DNA from: Streptomyces sp. NBC_01429
GTDB lineage: Bacteria; Actinomycetota; Actinomycetes; Streptomycetales; Streptomycetaceae
Assembly (NCBI RefSeq): GCF_036231945.1
Contig: NZ_CP109599.1
Location: 4,062,501 to 4,126,500 of the forward strand
Direction: 5' to 3'
Length of the DNA stretch: 64,000 nt
The notes beneath the pieces are model-generated. The model saw only the letters and a program-made list of their open reading frames with translations, was not told where the DNA came from and searched no databases. Below, piece by piece: positions 46,168 to 55,507 of the stretch; position 1 is the first letter of the stretch, and each line of letters opens with the position of its first letter. Made by a program: the position numbers and the translations under genes.

Positions 46168-46275
46168 GCTTTTCCGGTCGGATCCCGTGTCTCTCTTGTC
46201 GCACCCCTTGACGTCCGGACTGAGGGACCCCCCACGCGAAGATCCGGAAGCGGTGTGCGTAATAATGCTTGTGAA

Positions 46276-46291
46276 TGTGAACGCGTTCACA
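46276..46291 (+). promoter_or_regulatory. Rex operator upstream of cydA
   Basis: Perfect palindrome TGTGAACGCGTTCACA, the Streptomyces Rex operator consensus, 88 bp before the cydA start. In S. coelicolor Rex represses cytochrome bd genes when NADH/NAD+ is low and releases them under oxygen limitation. Confidence 0.93.
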
Positions 46292-46378
46292 AGCGTGTCC
46301 CGTTCCTGGCGTTACGTCCAGGGCGAAAGGGGCAAGCCGTCGCTCTGACTACGGCGAAGTGATGTAAGGAGAGAAGAC

Positions 46379-47887
46379 GTGGACCTCGCTCTGGCGCCGG
46401 AGACCCTGGCGCGATGGCAGTTCGGCATCACCACCGTCTACCACTTCCTCTTCGTTCCCCTGACGATCTCGCTCGCCGCGCTCACCGCGGGACTGCAGAC
46501 CGCCTGGGTGCGCACGGAGAACCCCAAGTACCTCAAGGCCACCAAGTTCTGGGGCAAGCTCTTTCTGATCAATATCGCGATGGGTGTCGTCACCGGCATC
46601 GTCCAGGAGTTCCAGTTCGGGATGAACTGGTCCGACTACTCGCGGTTCGTCGGCGACATCTTCGGTGCCCCGCTCGCCTTCGAGGCGCTGATCGCCTTCT
46701 TCTTCGAATCCACCTTCATCGGGCTGTGGATCTTCGGCTGGGACAAGCTGCCGAAGAAGATCCATCTGGCCTGTATATGGATGGTCTCGATCGGCACGAT
46801 CCTGTCCGCGTACTTCATTCTGGCGGCCAACTCCTGGATGCAGCATCCGGTCGGCTACCGGATCAACAAGGAGGCCGGGCGGGCCGAACTCACCGACTTC
46901 TGGAAAGTGCTCACCCAGGACACCGCGGTCACCCAGTTCTTCCACACCCTGACCGCCGCCTTTCTGGTCGGCGGTGCCTTCATGGTCGGAATCGCGGCCT
47001 TTCACCTGGCCCGCAAGAAGCACATTCCGGTGATGCGCACCTCGCTGCGGCTCGGCCTGATCACCGTGGTGATCGCGGGCATGCTCACCGCCGTCAGCGG
47101 TGACACCCTCGGCAAGGTCATGTTCAAGCAGCAGCCGATGAAGATGGCCGCGGCCGAGGCGCTCTGGGACGGTGAGGGGCCGGCGCCGTTCTCCGTCTTC
47201 GCCTACGGCGACGTCGACAAGGGGCACAACTCCGTCGCCATCGAGATCCCCGGAGTGCTCTCGTTCCTCGCCAACAGCGACTTCACCTCGTACGTCCCCG
47301 GCATCAACGACGTCAACAAGGCGGAGCAGGAGAAGTTCGGGCCGGGCGACTACCGGCCGAACATCCCGGTCGCCTACTGGGGCTTCCGCTGGATGATCGG
47401 CTTCGGCATGGCGTCCTTCGCCCTCGGTCTGCTCGGGCTCTGGCTGACCCGCAAGAAGTTCCTGCTGCCACCCGCGCTGCGTACGGGGGAGGACGAGGTG
47501 CCGAATCTGGTGCTCTTCAGGAAGAAGGCCCTCAGCCCGAAGCTCGCCAGGTGGTACTGGATCACCGCCCTCTGGACCCTGCTCTTCCCGCTGATCGCCA
47601 ACTCCTGGGGCTGGATCTTCACCGAGACGGGCCGCCAGCCCTGGGTCGTGTACGGGGTGCTGCGCACCGCCGACGCGGTCTCTCCCGGGGTCTCCCAGGC
47701 CGAGGTGCTGATCTCGATGATCGTCTTCACCCTGCTCTACGCCGTCCTCGCGGTGATCGAGGTCAGGCTGATGGTGAAGTACGTCAAGGCCGGGCCGCCC
47801 GAGCTGACGGAGGACGACCTCAACCCGCCCACCAAGATCGGCGGCGACCATGTGGACGCCGACCGGCCGATGGCCTTCTCGTACTGA
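46379..47887 (+). CDS. cydA: Cytochrome bd ubiquinol/menaquinol oxidase subunit I
   Basis: 502 residues, GTG start. Membrane oxidase subunit carrying haems b558, b595 and d. The early haem-ligand histidine H22 (TTVYHFLFVPLT), the QFGMNWSDYSRFVG quinol region and GWIFTETGRQPWVVYG are conserved. The length fits the short Q-loop type. First gene of cydA-cydB-cydCD, controlled by the Rex site. Confidence 0.96.
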   Translation: MDLALAPETLARWQFGITTVYHFLFVPLTISLAALTAGLQTAWVRTENPKYLKATKFWGKLFLINIAMGVVTGIVQEFQFGMNWSDYSRFVGDIFGAPLAFEALIAFFFESTFIGLWIFGWDKLPKKIHLACIWMVSIGTILSAYFILAANSWMQHPVGYRINKEAGRAELTDFWKVLTQDTAVTQFFHTLTAAFLVGGAFMVGIAAFHLARKKHIPVMRTSLRLGLITVVIAGMLTAVSGDTLGKVMFKQQPMKMAAAEALWDGEGPAPFSVFAYGDVDKGHNSVAIEIPGVLSFLANSDFTSYVPGINDVNKAEQEKFGPGDYRPNIPVAYWGFRWMIGFGMASFALGLLGLWLTRKKFLLPPALRTGEDEVPNLVLFRKKALSPKLARWYWITALWTLLFPLIANSWGWIFTETGRQPWVVYGVLRTADAVSPGVSQAEVLISMIVFTLLYAVLAVIEVRLMVKYVKAGPPELTEDDLNPPTKIGGDHVDADRPMAFSY

Positions 47888-47901
47888 GGAGTTGAGGAGC
47901 T

Positions 47902-48906
47902 ATGGAACTCCACGACGTCTGGTTCGTCCTGATCGCCGTCCTCTGGACCGGCTACTTCTTCCTCGAAGGATTCGACTTCGGCATCGGGATCCTGACCAAA
48001 CTTCTCGCGCGTGACCGCAAGGAGCGGCGGGTCCTCATCAACACCATCGGACCCGTCTGGGACGGCAACGAGGTCTGGCTGCTGAGCGCCGCCGGGGGCA
48101 CCTTCGCGGCCTTCCCCGACTGGTACGCCACCCTCTTCTCCGGCTTCTACCTGCCGATGCTGGTCATCCTGATCTGCCTGATCCTGCGCGGTGTCGCCTT
48201 CGAGTACCGGGCCAAGCGGCCGGGCGAGAAGTGGCAGCGCAACTGGGAGCACACGATCTTCTGGACGTCGCTGGTCCCCGCCGCGCTGTGGGGGATGCTG
48301 TTCGGCAACATCGTGCGCGGCGTGAAGATCGATGAGCGGATGGAGTACGTCGGCGGTCTCGGGGATCTGTTCAACCCCTACGCGATCCTGGGCGGACTGG
48401 TCACCCTGGCCCTCTTCACCTTCCACGGCACGGTGTTCGCCGCGCTCAAGACGGTCGGGGACATCCGGATCAGGGCCAGGCGGCTGGCGCTCGTTCTGGG
48501 CGCGGTCACCGTCGCGCTGGCCCTGGGCTTCCTGATCTGGACCCAGGCGGACAGCGGCAACGGCAGGAGCCTGGTCACGGTGATCGTCGCCGTCGTGGCG
48601 CTGGCCGCCGCGATCGGAGCCATCGCGGCCGGGCGCGAGGGATGGTCGTTCGGGCTCTCCGGCGTGACGATCGTGGCCGTGGTCGCGACGCTCTTCCTGG
48701 CGCTCTTCCCGAACGTCATGCCGTCCTCGCTGAACGAGGCGTGGAACCTGACGGTCAGCAATGCCTCCTCCACCCCGTACACCCTGAAGATCATGACGTG
48801 GTGCGCGGGCATCGCCACCCCTGTCGTGCTGCTCTACCAGGGCTGGACGTACTGGGTGTTCCGCAAGCGGATCGGTACGCAGCACATCGCCGACGCCCAG
48901 CACTGA
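47902..48906 (+). CDS. cydB: Cytochrome bd oxidase subunit II
   Basis: 334 residues with eight or nine membrane segments. Starts MELHDVWFVLIAVLWTGYFFLEGFDFG, and has GPVWDGNEVWLL and RGVAFEYRAK typical of CydB. 14 bp after cydA, with the ribosome-binding site GAGGAG in the gap. Confidence 0.96.
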   Translation: MELHDVWFVLIAVLWTGYFFLEGFDFGIGILTKLLARDRKERRVLINTIGPVWDGNEVWLLSAAGGTFAAFPDWYATLFSGFYLPMLVILICLILRGVAFEYRAKRPGEKWQRNWEHTIFWTSLVPAALWGMLFGNIVRGVKIDERMEYVGGLGDLFNPYAILGGLVTLALFTFHGTVFAALKTVGDIRIRARRLALVLGAVTVALALGFLIWTQADSGNGRSLVTVIVAVVALAAAIGAIAAGREGWSFGLSGVTIVAVVATLFLALFPNVMPSSLNEAWNLTVSNASSTPYTLKIMTWCAGIATPVVLLYQGWTYWVFRKRIGTQHIADAQH

Positions 48907-48912
48907 AGGCGG

Positions 48913-51900
48913 GTGTTTCACGTGAAACCAATCGATCCGCGTCTGCTCAGGTACGCCCGCGCCACCCGGTTCTTCCTGGCGGCCGTCGTGGCGCTCGGAC
49001 TGGCCGGAGCGGCGCTGGTCATCGCGCAGGCGATGCTGATCGCCGAAGTGGTGGTGGGCGCCTTCCAGCACGGACTGGGCGGCTCCGGGCTGCGTACTCC
49101 GCTGCTTCTGCTGGTCGCCGTCGCCGTCGGACGCGCTCTGGTCTCCTGGCTGACGGAGCTGGCCGCCCACCGGGCGAGCGCCGCGGTCAAGTCCGAGCTG
49201 CGCCGACGGCTGCTGGAGCGGGCGACGGCCCTGGGGCCCGGCTGGCTGGCCGGCCAGCGCACCGGCTCGCTGGTCGCGCTGGCCACGCGGGGGGTCGACG
49301 CACTGGACGACTACTTCTCCCGCTATCTGCCGCAACTGGGGCTCGCGGTGGTGGTGCCGGTGGCGGTCCTGGCGCGCATCGTCACCGAGGACTGGGTGTC
49401 GGCGGCCGTGATCGTGGTGACGCTGCCGCTGATCCCGATGTTCATGGCGCTCATCGGCTGGGCCACCCAGAGCCAGATGGACCGTCAGTGGCGGCTGCTG
49501 TCACGGCTGTCGGGCCACTTCCTCGATGTGGTCGCCGGGCTGCCGACGCTCAAGGTCTTCGGCCGGGCCAAGGCGCAGGCCGAGTCGATCCGCTCGATCA
49601 CCTCGCAGTACCGGCAGGCCACGGTGCGGACGCTGCGGATCGCCTTCCTGTCGTCCTTCGCGCTGGAACTGCTCTCCACCCTCTCGGTGGCGCTGGTCGC
49701 GGTCGGCATCGGGATGCGGCTCGTCCACGGGGAACTCGATCTGTACACGGGCCTGGTGGTACTGGTGCTGGCCCCCGAGGCGTATCTGCCGCTCCGGCAG
49801 GTGGGGGCGCAGTACCACGCGGCGGCCGAGGGCCTGGCCGCCGCCGAGGAGATCTTCACGGTCCTGGAGACCCGGTCTCCTGCGGGCGGTACGGGCCAGG
49901 TGCCCGACGCGCTGCGGCTGGAGCTGACCGGGGTGACGGTCCGCCATCAGGGACGTACGGAGCCCTCGCTGGACGCGGCCACGCTGACGGTCGAGCCGGG
50001 AGAGACGGTCGCGCTGGTCGGCCCGAGCGGCGTGGGGAAGACCACGCTGCTCCAGGTGCTGCTCGGATTCGCGGTACCCGACGAGGGCCGGGTGCGGGTG
50101 GACGGCCGGGATCTTGCCTCGCTCGACCTGGAGCGCTGGCGCGAACGGATCGCCTGGGTGCCGCAGCACCCCCATCTCTTCGCCGGAACGATCGCCGAGA
50201 ACGTACGTCTGGCCAGGCCGGACGCCGAAGCGGCGGCGCTGTGGGAGGCGCTGCGCGACGCGGGGGCGGCCGACTTCGTGGCCGGGCTCCCCCAGGGGCT
50301 GGACACCGTGCTCGGCGAGGACGGTGCCGGGCTTTCGGCCGGCCAGCGCCAGCGGCTCGCGCTGGCCCGCGCCTTCCTCGCCGACCGCCCCCTGCTGCTG
50401 CTGGACGAGCCCACCGCCGCGCTCGACGGGGAGACGGAGGCGGGCATCGTCGACGCCGTGCGCCGGCTGGCCGAGGGCCGTACGGTGCTGCTGGTCGTCC
50501 ACCGCCCGGCGCTTCTCTCGGTGGCGGACCGGGTGGTGAGCCTGCCGGCGCGGCCGGTGAGCCTGCCCGGCGACGGCCTTGCCGCTGTGCCGCGGTCCCG
50601 GGACCGGTCCGCCGCCGACGGCGCGGAGTCCGTCGCGGGGACGACGGGGACGAATCGGACGACCGGGACCACGAGGACGGGCGTGGGCGCGGGGGACCGC
50701 GGAGCCGCCGTACCGTCCAGGAGCCCGCTCGCGCGGATGCGGGCCGCCTCCCGGCCGCTGCGCGGACGCTTCGCGCTGGCCCTGCTCCTCGGGAGCTGCG
50801 CCCTCGGCTCCGCCGTCGGACTCATGGCGGTGTCCGGCTGGCTCATCTCGCGCGCCTCCGAGCAGCCGCCCGTGCTCTATCTGATGGTCGCGGTGACGGC
50901 GACCCGTGCCTTCGGCATCGGCCGCGCCGTCTTCCGCTACGCCGAGCGCCTCGTGTCGCACGACGCGGTACTCAGGATGCTCGCCGACCTCCGGGTCTCC
51001 GTGTACCGGCGGCTGGAGCGCGTCGCCCCCGCCGGACTGCGCGAGACCAGGCGCGGAGACCTGCTGTCCCGGCTCGTCGCGGACGTGGACGAACTCCAGG
51101 ACTACTGGCTGCGATGGCTGCTGCCCGTCGGCAGCGCCCTGGTCGTCGGCGTGGGCTCCGTCGGCTTCACCGCATGGCTGCTGCCCGAGGCGGGCGCCGT
51201 ACTGGCCGCCGGGCTGCTCGTCGCCGGGGTGGCCGTACCGCTGCTGAGCGGTGCGGTCGTCCGCCGTACCGAACGCCAACTGGCGCCGGCGCGCGGACTG
51301 CTCGCCGCCCGCGTCACCGATCTGTTCGGCGGACTGGCCGAGTTGACCGTGGCGGGCGCGCTCACCAGCCGCGCTCGCGAGGTGGCGCGCGCCGACGGGA
51401 CGCTGACGAAGGTCGCGGCCCGCGGTGCGAGCGCCAACGGGCTCGGCGGCGGCCTCTCGGCCCTGATCTGCGGCCTGACCGTGGCCGCCGCCGCGTTCGT
51501 CGGGGTCGGGGCCGTCGCCGACGGACGGCTGGCGGGCGTCGAACTCGCCGTTGTCGTCCTGACCCCCCTCGCCGCCTTCGAGGCCGTCAGCGGGCTGCCG
51601 CTCGCCGTGCGCCACCGGCAGCGCAGCGCGCGCGCCGCGGAGCGGGTGTACGAGGTGCTGGACGCCCCCGTACCCGTACAGGAGCCGGAGGAGCCCGTCG
51701 CCGCCCCCGTATCCCCGTTCCCGCTGGAGGTACGACGGCTCGCCGCGCGGTACCCGGGGCAGCGGCGGGACGCGCTCGGCGGCTTCGACCTGACGCTGAC
51801 CGAGGGCAGCCGCGTCGCCGTCGTCGGCCCTTCGGGCTCGGGCAAGACCACGCTGGCTCATGTGCTGCTGCGCTTCCTCGACGCGCGCGAGGGCGAGTGC

Positions 51901-52485
51901 CGGCTCGGCGGTACGGATCTGGCGGCCCTCGACGGGGACACCGTCCGGCGCTTCGTCGGGCTGTGTGCCCAGGACGCGCACCTCTTCGACAGCTCCGTAC
52001 GCGAGAACCTGCGGCTCGCCCGTACGGACGCCTCCGAGGACGAACTGCGCGACGCCCTGCGCCGGGCCCGGCTGCTCGACTGGGTGGACGCCCTGCCCGC
52101 CGGTCTCGACACCCATGTCGGGGAGCACGGAGCCCGGCTCTCCGGGGGACAGCGGCAGCGGCTGGCCCTGGCCCGCGCGCTGCTCGCGGACTTTCCCGTG
52201 CTGGTCCTCGACGAGCCCGCGGAGCACCTGGACCTGGCGACGGCGGACGAGCTGACCGCCGATCTGCTGACGGCGACCGAGGGGCGCACGACGCTGCTGA
52301 TCACCCACCGGCTGCGGGGTCTGGACACCGTTGACGAAGTGATCGTGCTCGACGGGGGCCGCTGCGTACAGCGTGGTCCGTACGCCGAACTCGCCGCCGG
52401 GGAAGGGCCGCTGCGGCGGATGCTGGAGCGGGAGCGGGCCGGGGATCTGCTCGGAGCCCAGAAGTCGACTTTCCCCATCAAATAG
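48913..52485 (+). CDS. cydCD: Fused CydDC ABC transporter for cytochrome bd assembly
   Basis: 1190 residues: two complete half-transporters in one chain. First half: membrane domain, Walker A GPSGVGKTT near 375, signature LSAGQRQRLALARAF. Then a linker of about 60 residues rich in Thr, Gly and Arg, and the second half with Walker A GPSGSGKTT near 976 and LSGGQRQRLALARAL. In other bacteria CydD and CydC are separate and export thiols needed for cytochrome bd maturation. The first codons (GTG TTT CAC GTG AAA) are a parS site; an internal GTG at 48922 is an equally possible start, and the ribosome-binding site GAAGG lies between the ideal spacings for the two. Confidence 0.93.
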   Translation: MFHVKPIDPRLLRYARATRFFLAAVVALGLAGAALVIAQAMLIAEVVVGAFQHGLGGSGLRTPLLLLVAVAVGRALVSWLTELAAHRASAAVKSELRRRLLERATALGPGWLAGQRTGSLVALATRGVDALDDYFSRYLPQLGLAVVVPVAVLARIVTEDWVSAAVIVVTLPLIPMFMALIGWATQSQMDRQWRLLSRLSGHFLDVVAGLPTLKVFGRAKAQAESIRSITSQYRQATVRTLRIAFLSSFALELLSTLSVALVAVGIGMRLVHGELDLYTGLVVLVLAPEAYLPLRQVGAQYHAAAEGLAAAEEIFTVLETRSPAGGTGQVPDALRLELTGVTVRHQGRTEPSLDAATLTVEPGETVALVGPSGVGKTTLLQVLLGFAVPDEGRVRVDGRDLASLDLERWRERIAWVPQHPHLFAGTIAENVRLARPDAEAAALWEALRDAGAADFVAGLPQGLDTVLGEDGAGLSAGQRQRLALARAFLADRPLLLLDEPTAALDGETEAGIVDAVRRLAEGRTVLLVVHRPALLSVADRVVSLPARPVSLPGDGLAAVPRSRDRSAADGAESVAGTTGTNRTTGTTRTGVGAGDRGAAVPSRSPLARMRAASRPLRGRFALALLLGSCALGSAVGLMAVSGWLISRASEQPPVLYLMVAVTATRAFGIGRAVFRYAERLVSHDAVLRMLADLRVSVYRRLERVAPAGLRETRRGDLLSRLVADVDELQDYWLRWLLPVGSALVVGVGSVGFTAWLLPEAGAVLAAGLLVAGVAVPLLSGAVVRRTERQLAPARGLLAARVTDLFGGLAELTVAGALTSRAREVARADGTLTKVAARGASANGLGGGLSALICGLTVAAAAFVGVGAVADGRLAGVELAVVVLTPLAAFEAVSGLPLAVRHRQRSARAAERVYEVLDAPVPVQEPEEPVAAPVSPFPLEVRRLAARYPGQRRDALGGFDLTLTEGSRVAVVGPSGSGKTTLAHVLLRFLDAREGECRLGGTDLAALDGDTVRRFVGLCAQDAHLFDSSVRENLRLARTDASEDELRDALRRARLLDWVDALPAGLDTHVGEHGARLSGGQRQRLALARALLADFPVLVLDEPAEHLDLATADELTADLLTATEGRTTLLITHRLRGLDTVDEVIVLDGGRCVQRGPYAELAAGEGPLRRMLERERAGDLLGAQKSTFPIK
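48915..48928. other. parS: parS site 8, overlapping the cydCD start
   Basis: Exact GTTTCACGTGAAAC spanning codons 1 to 6 of cydCD and both candidate GTG start codons. Confidence 0.93.
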
Positions 52486-52505
52486 GACTTACTAGGCTCT
52501 TGGGT

Positions 52506-54368
52506 ATGAAAGTGCCCGAGTCCATGGATCCCCTCGAAGCCGCCACCCGCGCGGCGGGCAGCCTTGAGGGCCTGTCCGCCGAGACCACCGCGCGCGTACC
52601 GCAACTGCTGGAAGCGATGTGTTCCGTCGGCGCGGGGCTGGGCCTGCACGCCACGCTCGACCGGATCTGCGGGACGGCGGCCGAACTCATCGGGGCCAGG
52701 TACGCCGCGATCGGGGTCATGGACGAGACGGGCGAGCGCCTCGCGGACTTCGTCGTGCACGGGGTCGGTGAGGACGTGGCCCGCCGGATCGGGCGCAGGC
52801 CGGACGGGCACAGCGGACTTCTCGGCGCCCTGATCCGGCATCCCGGCCCGATCCGGCTCGCGGATCTGACGGCGGATCCGCGCTTCGCCGGGTTTCCGCC
52901 CGGCCATCCGCCGATGCGTACGTTCCTCGGGGTTTCCATTCAGGTGCAGGGCGAGACCGTCGGCAGCTTCTACCTGGCGGAGAAGTCGGGCGGAGCCGGT
53001 GGAGGGGGGAACGGCGGGGACGGCGGGACCGGCGCGAATGGCGGGGACGGCCGGGACGGGGACGGCGGGAACGGCGGGGGCGAAGGGCCTCGCGCGGACG
53101 GCGCGGACGCGGACGGCGGGCTTCGTGCGGACGGCGGCGGCGCGCGCGGCGAGTTCAACGACTACGACCTGCACATGCTGCGCGTACTGGCCAACGAGGC
53201 CGGTATCGCCATCGGCAACGCCCGGCTCTACGAGGCCGCCCGGCAGCGCGAGCGGTGGATCGACGGCTCCGTCGCCGTCACCACCGCCCTGCTCTCCGGC
53301 GGTGACGCGGACGACGCGCTGTCCGTCGTCGCCGAACAGGCCCGCAGACTGGCGGATTCGGCGGTCGGCGTGGTGCTGCTGCGCACGCCGGAGGGGGGAC
53401 TGGAGATCGTGGCGGTCTCCGCCGACCATCCGACCGCCCGGCCCGGAGACGTCATCCCGGCCGACAGCCCGGTCGCCGCGACGCTCCTTGCCGGCGAGCC
53501 CGTCTTCGTGGACGACTCCCCCACCGACCCGCGCATGGCATCGACGCTGGCCACGGGATTCGGCCCGAGCATGCTGCTGCCGCTGCGTACGGACGGCCGG
53601 GTGCTCGGCGCCCTGGTCACGCCCAGGGTGCGCGGCGGGCGCCGCTTCGGTGAGCGGGAACGCCTCCTGGCCACGCAGTTCGCCTCGCAGGCGGCGCTGG
53701 CGCTGATGATGGCCGAGGCGCAGCGCGACCGGGAGCGGCTGGCCGTTCTGGAGGACCGTGACCGGATCGCCCGTGACCTGCACGATCTTGTCATCCAGCG
53801 GCTGTTCGCCACCGGTCTGATGCTGGAGAGCGCCCATCGCGGATCGGTCGCGCCCGAGGTGCACCAGGGCATCGACAAGGCGGTCGAGGCCCTCGACGTG
53901 ACCATTCAGGAGATCCGTACGGCCATCTTCGCGCTCCAGCAGGGCTCGGCGGACGCTCCGTCGGGGATGCGCAGCCGAGTACTGCGGGAGATCAACATGG
54001 CCGCTGTGCCGCTGGGCTTCCAGCCCACCCACCGCTTCGTCGGCCCGGTCGACGCCGCCGTCGGTGAACTCGCCGGGAAGAACCTGATCGCCGCGCTCCG
54101 CGAGGCCCTCTCGAACGCCTTCCGGCACGCGCACGCCAGCCGTATCGAAGTCGTGCTGGACGTCACCGCCAAGCTGCCCGACGGCAGGGGGGCGGTACGG
54201 CTGTCGGTGGCCGACGACGGGGTGGGCATCCCGGAGGGCGGGCGGCGCAGCGGACTGCGCAATCTGCGGCGGCGGGCCGAGGCGCTGGGCGGGTCGAGCA
54301 GGTGCGAGCGGGGCATCGGTGAGGGGGCGGCGGGTGGTACGAGGGTGCTCTGGGAGGTGCCGCTGTGA
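52506..54368 (+). CDS. Orphan GAF-domain sensor histidine kinase, DevS-like
   Basis: 620 residues. ATG start, with TTG at 52500 as the alternative; 20 bp after cydCD, so probably in the cyd transcript. Two GAF domains (LDRICGTAAELIGARYAAIGVMD, then DDALSVVAEQARRLADSAVGVVLL) are followed by a HisKA_3 dimerisation helix with the phospho-acceptor H426 in RDLHDLVIQRLFATGL and an HATPase domain (ALSNAFRHAHASRIEVVL, DDGVGIPE). This matches redox/oxygen sensors of the DevS/DosT group, but haem ligation is not provable here. GAF1 is interrupted by about 55 residues of Gly/Asp/Asn repeats (about 160-215). No response regulator gene is adjacent. Confidence 0.9.
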   Translation: MKVPESMDPLEAATRAAGSLEGLSAETTARVPQLLEAMCSVGAGLGLHATLDRICGTAAELIGARYAAIGVMDETGERLADFVVHGVGEDVARRIGRRPDGHSGLLGALIRHPGPIRLADLTADPRFAGFPPGHPPMRTFLGVSIQVQGETVGSFYLAEKSGGAGGGGNGGDGGTGANGGDGRDGDGGNGGGEGPRADGADADGGLRADGGGARGEFNDYDLHMLRVLANEAGIAIGNARLYEAARQRERWIDGSVAVTTALLSGGDADDALSVVAEQARRLADSAVGVVLLRTPEGGLEIVAVSADHPTARPGDVIPADSPVAATLLAGEPVFVDDSPTDPRMASTLATGFGPSMLLPLRTDGRVLGALVTPRVRGGRRFGERERLLATQFASQAALALMMAEAQRDRERLAVLEDRDRIARDLHDLVIQRLFATGLMLESAHRGSVAPEVHQGIDKAVEALDVTIQEIRTAIFALQQGSADAPSGMRSRVLREINMAAVPLGFQPTHRFVGPVDAAVGELAGKNLIAALREALSNAFRHAHASRIEVVLDVTAKLPDGRGAVRLSVADDGVGIPEGGRRSGLRNLRRRAEALGGSSRCERGIGEGAAGGTRVLWEVPL

Positions 54369-54393
54369 GCCCCGGGCGGTGTCCCCTGCCGTA

Positions 54394-54451
54394 GCTCCGC
54401 AGGTCTGTGGGTCTGTGGCTTCGTGGCTCCGCAGGTCTGTGGCTTCGTGGC
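54394..54451. repeat. Imperfect direct repeat between kinase and HAD genes
   Basis: Two copies of a unit starting GCTCCGCAGGTCTGTGG and ending CTTCGTG (54394-54426 and 54427-54451); the first carries an extra 8-bp GTCTGTGG duplication. It fills most of the convergent gap. Confidence 0.8.
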
Positions 54452-55317
54452 TACAGCCGCGCCAGGATCTGTTCGATGACGACCGCGACGCCGTCCTCGT
54501 TGTTGGTGACCGTACGCCCGGAGGCGGCGGCAAGTACGTCCGGGTGGGCGTTGGCCATCGCGTACGAGGTGCCGGCCCAGGTCAGCATCTCCAGGTCGTT
54601 CGGCATGTCACCGAAGGCGACGACCTCGTCGGACGAGACGCCGCGTTCGGCGCAGCAGAGCGCGAGCGTGCTCGCCTTGCTGACGCCGAGGCCGCTGATC
54701 TCCAGCAGCGCGGTCGGGCTGGAGCGGGTGATGGTGGCGCGGTCGCCCGCCACCGTACTGGCCAGGGCGAGGAAGCCGTCGGGGGTCAGCTCGGGGTGGT
54801 GCGCGAGCAGCTTCAGCACCGGGGCGGCGGAGCCCTCGCCGGACTCCCGCAGCAGCTTCTCCGCCGTGTCGAGGGTCGCGCCCGGGTCGTCCAGGAAGCG
54901 CGGGTAGGCCGGCTCGTAGTGGATGCCGGCGGTCGTCTCGACCGCGCAGCTCGTCCCGGGAGCGGCGTCACGCAGTGCCTGTACGACGTCCAGCGCGATC
55001 GCGCGGTCCAGCGGACGGTCCTGGATCAGCTTGCCGCCCGCGTGCAGGTCGACGACGGCGGCGCCGTTGGCGCAGATCGCCATTCCGTGGCCGTGCACGT
55101 GGTCGCTGACCACGTCCATCCAGCGGGCCGGCCGTCCGGTGACGAAGAAGACCTCGATACCGGCCTCCTCGGCGGCCGCGAGCGCCTTGACCGTACGGTC
55201 CGACACCGACTTGTCGTCGTGCAGCAGGGTGCCGTCCAGGTCGGTGGCGATGAGCCGGGGCCGGGCGGGGAGGGGGGAGCCGGCGGGCGGGGTCTCTGAT
55301 CCACGGGGCGAGGTCAC
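54451..55317 (-). CDS. Cof-type HAD hydrolase
   Basis: 288 residues, GTG start (TSPRGSETPP). The HAD motifs are DLDGTLLHDD, FFVTGRPARW, a C2-type cap and GDMPNDLEMLTWAG. It is probably a sugar-phosphate or flavin phosphatase; substrate unknown. Convergent with the kinase gene. Confidence 0.9.
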   Translation of the reverse strand: MTSPRGSETPPAGSPLPARPRLIATDLDGTLLHDDKSVSDRTVKALAAAEEAGIEVFFVTGRPARWMDVVSDHVHGHGMAICANGAAVVDLHAGGKLIQDRPLDRAIALDVVQALRDAAPGTSCAVETTAGIHYEPAYPRFLDDPGATLDTAEKLLRESGEGSAAPVLKLLAHHPELTPDGFLALASTVAGDRATITRSSPTALLEISGLGVSKASTLALCCAERGVSSDEVVAFGDMPNDLEMLTWAGTSYAMANAHPDVLAAASGRTVTNNEDGVAVVIEQILARL

Positions 55318-55427
55318 GAGGTCATTCTCCCGTACGGATGCGCACGGGCGTGCGGAGGGTCGCACATCTGAGTGTGCGCCCGGTGCCTCGGTGTCCGCCC
55401 GGTGCCCCGGTGCCCCGCGCCACTGCC

Positions 55428-55467
55428 CCGCCCGGTGCCCGCTCCGGACAGGGCGGGCACCGGGCGG
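55428..55467 (-). terminator. Terminator behind the VOC gene
   Basis: 15-bp perfect stem, CCGCCCGGTGCCCGC at 55428-55442 and its complement at 55453-55467, 10-nt loop, 41 bp after the stop at 55508. Nearby shorter GGTGCC repeats suggest local slippage. Confidence 0.8.
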
Positions 55468-55507
55468 TGTGTGTCCGGGGCGGGGCGGGGTCTGTGGCGG
55501 GTACGGG

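Noticed and set aside
43508..46204. 898-residue ORF joining LacI with upstream sequence
   Set aside because: The upstream part is antisense to the aminotransferase gene; the LacI domain starts at a normal N-terminus at 44620.
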